This document shows positions 26,158 to 33,434 of a stretch of DNA of 61,599 nucleotides, one piece after another (position 1 is the first letter of the stretch; each line of letters starts with the position of its first letter). Under the pieces are notes generated by a model that saw only the letters and a program-made list of their open reading frames with translations, did no database searches and had not been told where the DNA came from. The DNA is from Flaviflexus huanghaiensis (GTDB taxonomy: Bacteria > Actinomycetota > Actinomycetes > Actinomycetales > Actinomycetaceae): contig NZ_JACFAK010000015.1 in the NCBI RefSeq assembly GCF_014118685.1, positions 1 through 61,599 on the forward strand, read 5' to 3'. The translations under genes were made by a program, and so were the position numbers.

Positions 26158-27713
26158 GTACGTCACTGTGGAGAGCGAAGGAGCGAAGCTACCCGACCGC
26201 GCGGCTCACTCCCGCCGCGCACTACGACACGGTCATTGTCGGCGCGGGATTCACTGGCCTCACGACCGCACTGCTACTCGCCCGCGAGGGCCAGAAGACC
26301 CTCGTCATTGAATCTCGAGATGTTGGGGCAGGGGCGAGCGGCGCCACGACAGCGAAAGCCACTCTCCTCCAGAGCAATCGGCTCTCGCAGATCGCCAAGA
26401 CAGTCAACAAGGAGCTCGCGGCCGATTATCTGGCAGGTAGCAAGAAGGGCTTCGATTGGCTCGTCCAGTTCTGCGAGCAAACCTGCGTCCCCGTTCAACG
26501 GCCGAGCGCGTGGACGTTTGCGCGGACTGAGAAGGGCGTGAAAGACGTCTTGGCAGAGCACGAGATCGCCCGAGAGCTCGGCCTGCCAACGATCCTCCAC
26601 GACACAATGACAGCCCCCTTCGCCGTGCACCGCGCCGTCGAGCTACCGGGCCAGCTTCAGGTGAACCCTCTCGACGTTCTCGCCGCCCTTTCGCAGGAGC
26701 TCACCGCGGCTGGCGGAACGATCGTCTACACATGCCGGGTTGTGAGCCTGGACTACGACACGACGGATCGTCGCATCGACGTCGAGACGCCCGAGGGGAT
26801 CGTCACCGGCGATGACGTTGTCCTGGCAACTGCGACGCCAATCCTCGATAAGGGCAAGACAACGGTCGAGCTCTCTCCGCAACGCTCGTATCTGTGCTCC
26901 TTCGAATACGACGGGGCGGTTCCCGAGGGAATGCTCATTTCCGTCGAATCCCCCACACGGTCGTTGCGCACCGCGGAGGTGGCTGGCACCCGGTACCTCC
27001 TTGTCGGTGGCAATGGTCACCGCACCGGTATGGCGGACAGTACGCAAGCGCAGACTGACGAGATTACAGAGTGGACGCAGAAACACTTCCCCGGGGCGCG
27101 ATTGACTCATGCGTGGTCTGCGCAGGACTACCACCCCGCCACGATGGTCCCGATGGTGAAAACGCTCCCCTGGGGAGAGGGCCGTATCCATTTCGCGGGT
27201 GGCTACAGCAAGTGGGGACTTACCGGTGCGCCAGCCGCCGCCCACCAGGTCACCGACATTGTTCTCGGTAGGCCGGACCCGCACACCTTCGGATCACCCA
27301 GTGCCTTCGGTACCGTCAAGGGTGCAATCTCGACCCTGTCCGACATGCCAAAGACGCAAGCGAAGGCTGCTCTCAAGGCTGTCGGGACGGATTTGCGGGA
27401 CGAGCCGGAAGGCTCCGCCGCTCATCCCTCCACCGCCGAAGTCGCCGCCGACGGTAGCGCCTCGATCGACTCGACGAAGGTCGACGCCGATGCTGCGTCC
27501 GCAAAAACCGGTCACGTCGGAACGACACCTGTCGGTGAGTCAATCGTCGACGGGCGCCCCTGCCGTGTCAGCCTCGTGTGCCCGCACATGAAGGGCATCC
27601 TCGCATGGAACGATGCTGAGAAGTCGTGGGACTGCCCGCTGCACGGCTCGCGCTTCGAAGCTGACGGCACCCTGATCGAGGGGCCTGCAACGACGGACCT
27701 CGAAAGGCTCTAA
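26154..27713 (+). CDS. FAD-dependent oxidoreductase with C-terminal Rieske [2Fe-2S] domain
   Basis: 519 residues. A DadA/GlpD-type FAD domain (DTVIVGAGFTGLTTALLLAREG, then ESRDVGAGASGATTAKATLLQ) is followed from about residue 370 by an Ala-rich low-complexity linker and a Rieske domain with CPHMKG and CPLHGS cluster ligands. Such fusions are common in actinobacteria and other soil bacteria; the reaction is not established. The 4-bp overlap with the alcohol dehydrogenase suggests an electron-transfer or detoxification pair (inference). Confidence 0.88.
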   Translation: MSTSLWRAKERSYPTARLTPAAHYDTVIVGAGFTGLTTALLLAREGQKTLVIESRDVGAGASGATTAKATLLQSNRLSQIAKTVNKELAADYLAGSKKGFDWLVQFCEQTCVPVQRPSAWTFARTEKGVKDVLAEHEIARELGLPTILHDTMTAPFAVHRAVELPGQLQVNPLDVLAALSQELTAAGGTIVYTCRVVSLDYDTTDRRIDVETPEGIVTGDDVVLATATPILDKGKTTVELSPQRSYLCSFEYDGAVPEGMLISVESPTRSLRTAEVAGTRYLLVGGNGHRTGMADSTQAQTDEITEWTQKHFPGARLTHAWSAQDYHPATMVPMVKTLPWGEGRIHFAGGYSKWGLTGAPAAAHQVTDIVLGRPDPHTFGSPSAFGTVKGAISTLSDMPKTQAKAALKAVGTDLRDEPEGSAAHPSTAEVAADGSASIDSTKVDADAASAKTGHVGTTPVGESIVDGRPCRVSLVCPHMKGILAWNDAEKSWDCPLHGSRFEADGTLIEGPATTDLERL

Positions 27714-27721
27714 GGACCGCT

Positions 27722-27765
27722 CATGACATTGTCCTGTCCCGCATGCGGGACAGGACAATGTCATG
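27722..27765. terminator. Perfect 44-bp palindrome between convergent genes, likely terminator
   Basis: The 44 bp are fully self-complementary around a central GCATGC; left arm begins CATGACATTGTCCTGTCCCG. As RNA it gives a 20-bp stem with a CATG-type tetraloop on either strand. It starts 8 bp after the oxidoreductase stop and faces the DUF421 gene. There is no T-run. Confidence 0.7.
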
Positions 27766-27850
27766 CGGCGTCGCTCGATCGCCTTCAGCGGCCGCGGATT
27801 CGGAAACGGACGACATCATCGTGCGAATGCTCGTTCGGAGGCGGGCCGCT

Positions 27851-28306
27851 TCAGGAGCCCTTCGAGGATTCCCTGGCGAAGAAGGAGATCTTGCCGTCCT
27901 GCTCGAGCACGGCGAGGCGGATGTCCTCGAGCCGTTCGAAGCCGGACTGCCGGGCGGCGCTGAGGATCTCGGTGACGGAGACGCGCTGATGCCTCATCGC
28001 GTTCGTGCGGGCCTTTCCATCGGCGACAAGAATGATCGGCGGCCCTTCGATGGCGCGGCTGGCCTTCGGCCACCTCGTGACGACGAAGTTGAAGAGGACT
28101 GCAAGGATCGCAAAGGTCGCCACGGCCATGAGACCGCCCGTGAGGGTGCGGTCCTCTCCCGTGATCCCCTGCTGAATGAGGTCGCCCATCGTGACGAAGA
28201 TGAGGAGGTCGAAGGAGCTCAGCTCACCGAGAGTGGCCCGCCCAGTTGCCTTCGTTAACAGCCAGAGAAGAATGAACGCGATTCCCGCGCGCACGACGAT
28301 ATCCAT
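27851..28306 (-). CDS. DUF421 (YetF-like) membrane protein
   Basis: 151 residues. Two to three hydrophobic N-terminal segments (IAFILLWLLTKATGRATLGELSSFDLLIFVTMGDLIQQ) precede the cytoplasmic YetF-type domain with GPPIILVADGKART and ISAVRQ-like helix SAARQSGFERLEDI. The family function is poorly known; members are often stress or sporulation linked. The ATG overlaps the upstream stop in TGATG, so it is translationally coupled to the 182-residue membrane-anchored protein. Confidence 0.85.
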   Translation of the reverse strand: MDIVVRAGIAFILLWLLTKATGRATLGELSSFDLLIFVTMGDLIQQGITGEDRTLTGGLMAVATFAILAVLFNFVVTRWPKASRAIEGPPIILVADGKARTNAMRHQRVSVTEILSAARQSGFERLEDIRLAVLEQDGKISFFARESSKGS

Positions 28307-28854
28307 CAGGGTAGCCTCCAGGTCGAAAGATCAATGTCTGTCTCGGATCCATCGGATGCATAAAGGCGGAGCGTCCCCCCGGTTCTCGGCTCCCACTGAT
28401 CGCCGGCACGGCCCTCAATCGTCAGGATGACCTCCGTTACCCCATCCGGCACCTCGTACTCGAGGCGCATGATCTCGCTGTCCAGCGCCGACTGACCGAG
28501 GGCCTCCGGAACGAAGAGCAGATCCTCGAACATCGCGAGATACTCGCGATCGACCTCCATCCGGATCGTGTCGGGCAGTGGCTCATCACTCGCGATCGCG
28601 ACCTGGACCCTGAGGTCCATTCCCGCACGGGTCGTCACAGGGTAGTCGACATCCACCCGCGCGTCCCCCAGCTCGGCCTGCCTGCTGCCGCCGAGGTCGA
28701 ACAGGCCGACAAGTCCAGCGAGCACGATGAGGATAAAACCCGACAGGACGCCGATACGAGCCCACCTGCGCCACGGATGGTCGCTGTCGTGGGCGACGTC
28801 ATCGAACATCGAGGCAGGCGGCTGAGGGGGCCGGTCTCGCGCAATCGGTTTCAT
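28306..28854 (-). CDS. Membrane-anchored hypothetical protein, 182 residues
   Basis: A proline-rich cytoplasmic N-terminus (RDRPPQPPASMFDD) is followed by one membrane segment (IGVLSGFILIVLAGLVGLFDL) and a beta-rich extracytoplasmic domain of about 120 residues containing VDYPVTTRAGMDLRVQVAIA and EVILTIEGRAGDQW. No family was recognised. The domain looks like an immunoglobulin-like beta sandwich (inference from strand pattern). It is coupled to the DUF421 protein, which may be its partner in the membrane. Confidence 0.75.
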   Translation of the reverse strand: MKPIARDRPPQPPASMFDDVAHDSDHPWRRWARIGVLSGFILIVLAGLVGLFDLGGSRQAELGDARVDVDYPVTTRAGMDLRVQVAIASDEPLPDTIRMEVDREYLAMFEDLLFVPEALGQSALDSEIMRLEYEVPDGVTEVILTIEGRAGDQWEPRTGGTLRLYASDGSETDIDLSTWRLP

Positions 28855-28875
28855 GATCCCCGTCCTTCACATCAC

Positions 28876-28919
28876 CGCATCGGTGCAGACGGCTGAGATC
28901 GGCCATCTGAACCGATGCG
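28876..28919 (-). terminator. Long stem-loop, likely terminator of the 159-residue protein gene
   Basis: Outer arms CGCATCGGT and ACCGATGCG (9 bp) enclose a second imperfect stem (AGA-GGC with GCC-TCT). It lies 69 bp downstream of the minus-strand gene at 28988-29467 and 21 bp before the next start. Confidence 0.6.
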
Positions 28920-28987
28920 AAGGAGATGTACCCCGATTGGGGTGAGAGACAGCCTAGTCCTCAGACAGGAAAGCGCGACTCGAGATG

Positions 28988-29467
28988 TTAGGCGGCTCCG
29001 GCCGACTCGGAGGGCTCGGCAGGCCGTTCGCAAGGGGTGATAGGGCCCTCACTGAGCCCGACGAAGTAGGCGAGATCCCCGATCTCCAGCTTCAGCAGCT
29101 CGTATTCGGCAGACCACTGAACATCGTGACCCATGGTCGCCCCCTGGAATAAGCCCTGAAGCATGCCGGGGCTGTGACTCCAGAGCCGACGGAAGCCTGT
29201 GCCGTCGGCGAACTCGATGTGCTCCCATTCCCACCGGGCGAAGATGACGGTCTCCCACTCCCCGGCGAGCGCCTTCTGGATCTGCTCGATACTCGTGCTG
29301 TGGGCACCGCCCTGGCGACAGCAGTGGTCGATACCGCTGTCGTAGGCAATCTCGCGAGGAAGCTGAACTGCCGGCTGACGTTCGCCCTCTGCGTTCTCGC
29401 CAACCTCCGGCTGGCACTCATCATGGTCCTGCATGTCGCGCTCATCGGCGCGGTCGTCCTCAAACAT
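28988..29467 (-). CDS. Hypothetical protein, 159 residues, acidic N-terminus
   Basis: From MFEDDRADERDMQDHDECQP, with AAGGAAG before the ATG. The first 50 residues are acidic and probably disordered; the rest forms a domain with SIEQIQKALAGEWETVIFARWEWEHIEF and FRRLWSHSPGML, ending in a Pro/Ser/Ala tail. No membrane segment or known motif. A longer open frame upstream runs through the hairpins at 29491-29565 and is not credible. Confidence 0.6.
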   Translation of the reverse strand: MFEDDRADERDMQDHDECQPEVGENAEGERQPAVQLPREIAYDSGIDHCCRQGGAHSTSIEQIQKALAGEWETVIFARWEWEHIEFADGTGFRRLWSHSPGMLQGLFQGATMGHDVQWSAEYELLKLEIGDLAYFVGLSEGPITPCERPAEPSESAGAA

Positions 29468-29490
29468 GACATCTTCCTTGAGTAGGTGAA

Positions 29491-29512
29491 AGCCCGGGTT
29501 GATACCCGGGCT
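29491..29512. repeat. Hairpin 1 of 3 in the 29.5-29.7 kb gap
   Basis: Arms AGCCCGGGT and ACCCGGGCT, 9 bp, loop TGAT. It lies 24 bp upstream of the 159-residue protein start on the opposite sense of entry. Confidence 0.6.
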
Positions 29513-29531
29513 GAGCGGTGTGCTGATAGGT

Positions 29532-29565
29532 GCAGGGTGGCAGCTCGATTGAGCTGCCACCCTGC
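29532..29565. repeat. Hairpin 2 of 3
   Basis: Perfect 15-bp arms (GCAGGGTGGCAGCTC and its complement) with a GATT loop. Strong enough to be a terminator or a protected RNA end, but no gene ends beside it. Confidence 0.65.
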
Positions 29566-29629
29566 TGTCGGAGATTGCGAGGCTCACCGGACCGAACCGG
29601 CGACGATGACAGCAAGGGCTGTCGACGAC

Positions 29630-29657
29630 AGTGGCGGCTCCGAGGAGCCGCCACTGA
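29630..29657. repeat. Hairpin 3 of 3
   Basis: Arms CAGTGGCGGCTCC and GGAGCCGCCACTG (13 bp) with a 2-nt spacer, followed on the plus strand by AAAAG. Confidence 0.6.
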
Positions 29658-30007
29658 AAAGCGTTGCGTGAACCGGCGGTCCACGACTAGGTCATAGACA
29701 CAAGTACAGCAGAAGGGTCGGACAAAATTATCTGTCGACCGTCATCGCGTCTTCTTTTGGCTTGTCGCAGGGTCGAACACGTTTGGATCGTCCGTCGGAT
29801 TCACCCGCATCGTATGCCCGACGCAGCCCCTCTTTCCCGCCACCAGGCCCGACATACCCGTCACTGGAACCCGCCCAGAAATCGGCGAGGAGCCCGTGGA
29901 CGTCGACGGGAAGTCCGCAGCCCGATCGAAGGTGGCCCGCGAGTGTACAGCCTGGATAACATCCACGTGGTTGCGACTTCTCCGAGGGTCTGTCTTAGCA
30001 TCGAAAC
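29658..30007. other. Gap before the peptidase gene
   Basis: 350 bp without an accepted gene. Open frames exist on both strands (minus 29742-29966, 74 codons) but none has a ribosome binding site or a recognisable product. The promoter of the peptidase must lie here. Confidence 0.35.
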
Positions 30008-32035
30008 ATGACGAACCCTCTTCTGACTCCCTCTGCCCTGCCGTACAGCGTGCCCGACTGGGCTGCGATTAAGCCTGAGCACATTCTTCCAGCTGCCCGC
30101 GAGGCCATGGACGACCAGCGGGCGCAGTGGAAGGGGATCGCGACCAACCCTGAGCCCGCGACCGTCGAGAACACCGTGGTGGCTTTCGATAAGTCGAATG
30201 ACGTCATCAACCGTGCGCTCGCCCCCGCCTTCACGCTCTTTTCGTCGATTGGCGGTCCCGAGCTCGAGGAGATCCAAGCGACGCTCGGCCCGGAGCTCTC
30301 CGAGCACACGAATGCGTTTTGGCTCGACCGCCGGATGTTCGAGCGCTTCAACTCGATCGATCTCGGCGACGCCGATGAGGAAACCCGATACTTCGTCGAG
30401 GACACGCTCAAGAAGTTCCGACTCAAGGGCATCGATCTCCCCGAGGACGAGCAGACAAAGCTCAAAGAGATCGACTCGGAGCTGTCGCGACTCGAGATCC
30501 TCTTCAGCCAGCGCGCCACAAAGGCCATGGACGACAATGCGCTGATTGTGGAGTCGCGCGAAGAGTTGGCGGGACTGAGCGATGAGCAGATCGAGGGATA
30601 CAAGCAGGAGGATGGCAGGTTCCGCCTGCCGCTCCTCAACTTCACGAACCAGCCACTCCAGATGGAACTCACGAATCCTGCAACGCGACGAGCGCTCCTC
30701 GACGCGTCGTTGAGCCGCGGGCTCGGTGACCACGACTCGTCCGACACGAGGCAGCTGGTTGTCGACATTGCGAAACTACGAGCAGAGCGAGCAGCCCTTC
30801 TCGGCCAGCCTCATCACGCCCAGGTCGTAGCGATGAAGGGAATGGCGGCAGATTCTCAGAACATCATCGACCTGCTCACGTCAGTCGCGCGCCGCGCTGT
30901 CCACGCAGTCGACCGCGAGCGCTCGGAGCTGATGACGCTCGTCGACGACGACGAGCAGGGCAACGACCTTCAGGCGGGCGATTGGACGTTTTACCAGGAG
31001 AAGCTTCGCGGCCAGGTTGCTGTCGACGATGCCGCCCTCAAGCCGTATCTTGCGCTCAGCAATGTTGTCGAGAAGGGAATCTTCTACGCGGCCGAGAAGC
31101 TCTTCGGCATCACCTTCGCTCCGCGTCCAGACATTCGCGGCTACGTCGACACAGTCCAAACGTGGGAGGTTTTCGACGAGTCGGGCGAAGCGATCGGTTT
31201 GTTCCAGGCTGACTTCTACGCTCGGAAGGGCAAGTCCGGTGGTGCGTGGATGCACTCCCTTGTTGACCAGTCGCGTCGTGCTGGCACCAAGCCAGTCATC
31301 ATGAACAACGCGAACTTCGAGGAACCGCCGGCGGGACAGGAGCTTCTTCTCACGTGGGACCAGGTTGAGACCGTGTTCCACGAGTTCGGGCATGCACTCC
31401 ATGGGCTTCTATCCGACACCTATTACGTGTCAACCTCGGGCACTGCGGTCCCCCGCGACTTCGTCGAGCTACCGAGCCAACTCAACGAGATGTGGGCGTA
31501 TCACCCGGAGGTTCTCGCTCAGTACGCCGTACATCACGAAACCGGCGAACGTCTGCCTGGAGACCTGGCCGCGAAGCTGTCAGCGTCGAAGACATTCGGC
31601 CAGGGCTTCGCCACAACCGAGTTCGTCGCCTCGGCACTTCTCGATCAGGCTTGGCACCAGATCGGTGCCCATGAAGTGCCCGACCCTACCTCGATTGAGG
31701 AGTTCGAAGAGAAGGCGCTGAAAGATCTTGGCGTCTACCACGAGCTCGTACCGCCGCGATACCGAACCGCCTACTTCAAGCACACCTTCGGTGGCGGATA
31801 TGACGCCGGCTATTACTCCTACATGTGGGCCGAAGTACTGGTCGCCGACATCGAGCAGTGGTTCGCATCAGAGGGTGCCCAGAAGGGCGATGGCGGGCTC
31901 AACCACGAGGCTGGCGAGACTCTGCGCAGGGAGCTCCTTTCGCGCGGTTCGTCGAGGGATCCGATGGAGTCGTTCACGGCTGTTCGCGGCAGGCAGCCGC
32001 GTGCCGAGGCCCTGCTCGAACGAAGAGGCCTCTAG
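30008..32035 (+). CDS. dcp: M3 family metallopeptidase, Dcp (peptidyl-dipeptidase)-like
   Basis: 675 residues, the length of E. coli Dcp and oligopeptidase A. It is a cytoplasmic zinc peptidase that trims short peptides. The active site TVFHEFGHALHGLLSD has HExxH at about residues 458-462; the third ligand Glu is in the following helix (ELPSQLNEMW). The N-terminus (NPLLTPSALPYSVPDWAAIKPEHILPA) resembles Dcp more than PrlC. The zone GGGYDAGYYSYMWAEVLVADI is the substrate-binding Gly/Tyr loop of the family. No strong ribosome binding site precedes the ATG. Confidence 0.92.
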   Translation: MTNPLLTPSALPYSVPDWAAIKPEHILPAAREAMDDQRAQWKGIATNPEPATVENTVVAFDKSNDVINRALAPAFTLFSSIGGPELEEIQATLGPELSEHTNAFWLDRRMFERFNSIDLGDADEETRYFVEDTLKKFRLKGIDLPEDEQTKLKEIDSELSRLEILFSQRATKAMDDNALIVESREELAGLSDEQIEGYKQEDGRFRLPLLNFTNQPLQMELTNPATRRALLDASLSRGLGDHDSSDTRQLVVDIAKLRAERAALLGQPHHAQVVAMKGMAADSQNIIDLLTSVARRAVHAVDRERSELMTLVDDDEQGNDLQAGDWTFYQEKLRGQVAVDDAALKPYLALSNVVEKGIFYAAEKLFGITFAPRPDIRGYVDTVQTWEVFDESGEAIGLFQADFYARKGKSGGAWMHSLVDQSRRAGTKPVIMNNANFEEPPAGQELLLTWDQVETVFHEFGHALHGLLSDTYYVSTSGTAVPRDFVELPSQLNEMWAYHPEVLAQYAVHHETGERLPGDLAAKLSASKTFGQGFATTEFVASALLDQAWHQIGAHEVPDPTSIEEFEEKALKDLGVYHELVPPRYRTAYFKHTFGGGYDAGYYSYMWAEVLVADIEQWFASEGAQKGDGGLNHEAGETLRRELLSRGSSRDPMESFTAVRGRQPRAEALLERRGL

Positions 32036-32049
32036 ACCGACGTTATGTG

Positions 32050-32086
32050 GAAGAGCGCCGTTCACATTCAGCGAGTGGCGCTCTTC
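32050..32086. terminator. Terminator hairpin after the peptidase gene
   Basis: Arms GAAGAGCGCC and GGCGCTCTTC (10 bp) with a 17-nt loop, 14 bp past the peptidase stop. It separates the peptidase from the converging defence island. Confidence 0.65.
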
Positions 32087-32243
32087 GCACGTAAGACTTG
32101 CCTCGACCCTGCCGAAGAATCAGTGCGGCTGACACGCTGTGTGCTGGAACCCAGCGCTCCCTCCGCGTCATCGACAGGCGAAGCCACCCAGTGAACAACA
32201 GCACTTCTTTCGGGGCCGACCGCGGGTCGGGGATCTGTCCGGT

Positions 32244-33176
32244 CTACGCGTGCTCCTCGTCGAAGAAATCATCGTCGATCTCGTAGAGAATGAACTCGTG
32301 TGTCTTGTGAACAGCGACCCCGTACGCCAGCATCAACGTCGTGAGTTTGACGCCGTCGATAAGCACGATCTTGCCGTGACGATATCCCGCTGCCGTGCGA
32401 ACCGCGGAGGGCTGAAAGCTCGAGGTGGTGATAAATACGCCCAGGTTCGCACCGCGTGAGTCCAAGGCGCCAATGAAGTTGCGGATCTCGGGATCACCTA
32501 CCTTGTTATGATCGGCGTAGCGCTTGGCCTGCATATAAACGTTGGTCAGCCCGAGTGCGTCCTGGCGGATAATACCGTCGATTCCGCCGTCACCTGAGCG
32601 CCCTACGTGCTGCTTCTCTCCGTGGGTGCCGCCGTAACGCATGGCCCAGAGCACGTCGATAACTGCCTTCTCGAAGAACTCCGGGGAGGCTTCCTGCAAC
32701 CGTCTACGCAGAGCAGTCTCCGTTTGGGCGTTGAAGGTGCTCTCAGCCGAGGCCATGACCTCGACGGGATCAGTCTCCTCCTCGGCAGGAGCGCCGTCCT
32801 CTGAAGCGCGGTCATGCTTTCTGGCAGCAATCTCTTCCTGGTAGGCAATCCAAACTGGCCACTCGAGCATGTCTTTCTAGGAGTACGACGCCAGGTTGCG
32901 CCGATCAACAGTCCGCCCATCCTCAGTGATTCGATAATGACCCCGACTGGGCCGATCCAGTAGCCTCGCCGTAGCGAGAGCCGAGCACGCCCAGTTGATC
33001 CGATTCATATAGCGATGCTCGCCCGACGCGATCTTCTCCGCTCTCACTTCCTCCGGTAGCAGCATGTTGTTCGCGACCAGTTCGCACTCTACGGATAGCG
33101 CGATTCCGCCCATCGTTGAGTACGCGAAGCGCCGCCGGACGTAACTGGCGATTGTCGGGCGGTTACGAGCGGTCAT
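32244..33176 (-). pseudogene. mrr: Mrr-type restriction endonuclease gene interrupted by an in-frame amber codon
   Basis: The two open frames 33176-32877 and 32870-32244 are one gene in a single frame. The first 99 codons (ECELVANNMLLPEEVRAEKI then RYMNRINWACSALATA and GHYRITEDGRTV) form the winged-helix DNA-binding domain of Mrr; then a TAG at 32877-32879 interrupts, and the frame goes on KDMLEWPVWIAYQEEIAARK into the catalytic domain with GDGGIDGII and VYMQAKRY (the D...QxK active site). Total 309 sense codons, the usual Mrr length. GAG to TAG is the simplest origin. Mrr-type enzymes cut modified DNA. It is either inactivated, split into two polypeptides, or read through; a sequencing error is also possible. 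Confidence 0.85.
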
Positions 33177-33434
33177 CCTCGGCTCCCTTGCCCTTCCGTG
33201 TCATGACGATTCTGCCAAGCAACTCTTTCGAAGCGCTGGTCGGCAAGACCCACAGATCTCCCGACCCCGGAGTGATATTGATTGGCGTCCCTCTGGAATG
33301 ATCGGCGCCGGGGATCCAAGAACCCCGGACTACCACGACGAAGTTCAGGCAAACGCCCGTTTTTCGAACCTTAAAGCACCATGCGACTGAATGGTGAAGC
33401 GATCACCGCGCACGTCATCAACTGCGTCCCATTT
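33163..33434 (-). pseudogene. Decayed reading frame between the HEPN gene and mrr
   Basis: Directly after the HEPN-protein stop the same frame reads KWDAVDDVRGDRFTIQSHGA and ends at 33345. A second frame then reads VVVVRGSWIPGADH, LWVLPTSASKELLGRIVMTR and ends at 33163, overlapping the mrr start. Both stretches have protein-like composition and together would make the C-terminal end of a roughly 90-residue domain, joined by a frameshift near 33350-33370. This resembles nuclease-like C-terminal domains only by impression; the family is unknown. A short hairpin (CCGGGG/CCCCGG, 33308-33328) lies inside and might instead be the HEPN gene terminator. Confidence 0.35.

Noticed and set aside
29742-29966. 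74-codon minus-strand gene upstream of the peptidase
   Set aside because: No ribosome binding site and an equally open frame on the other strand; no known product.
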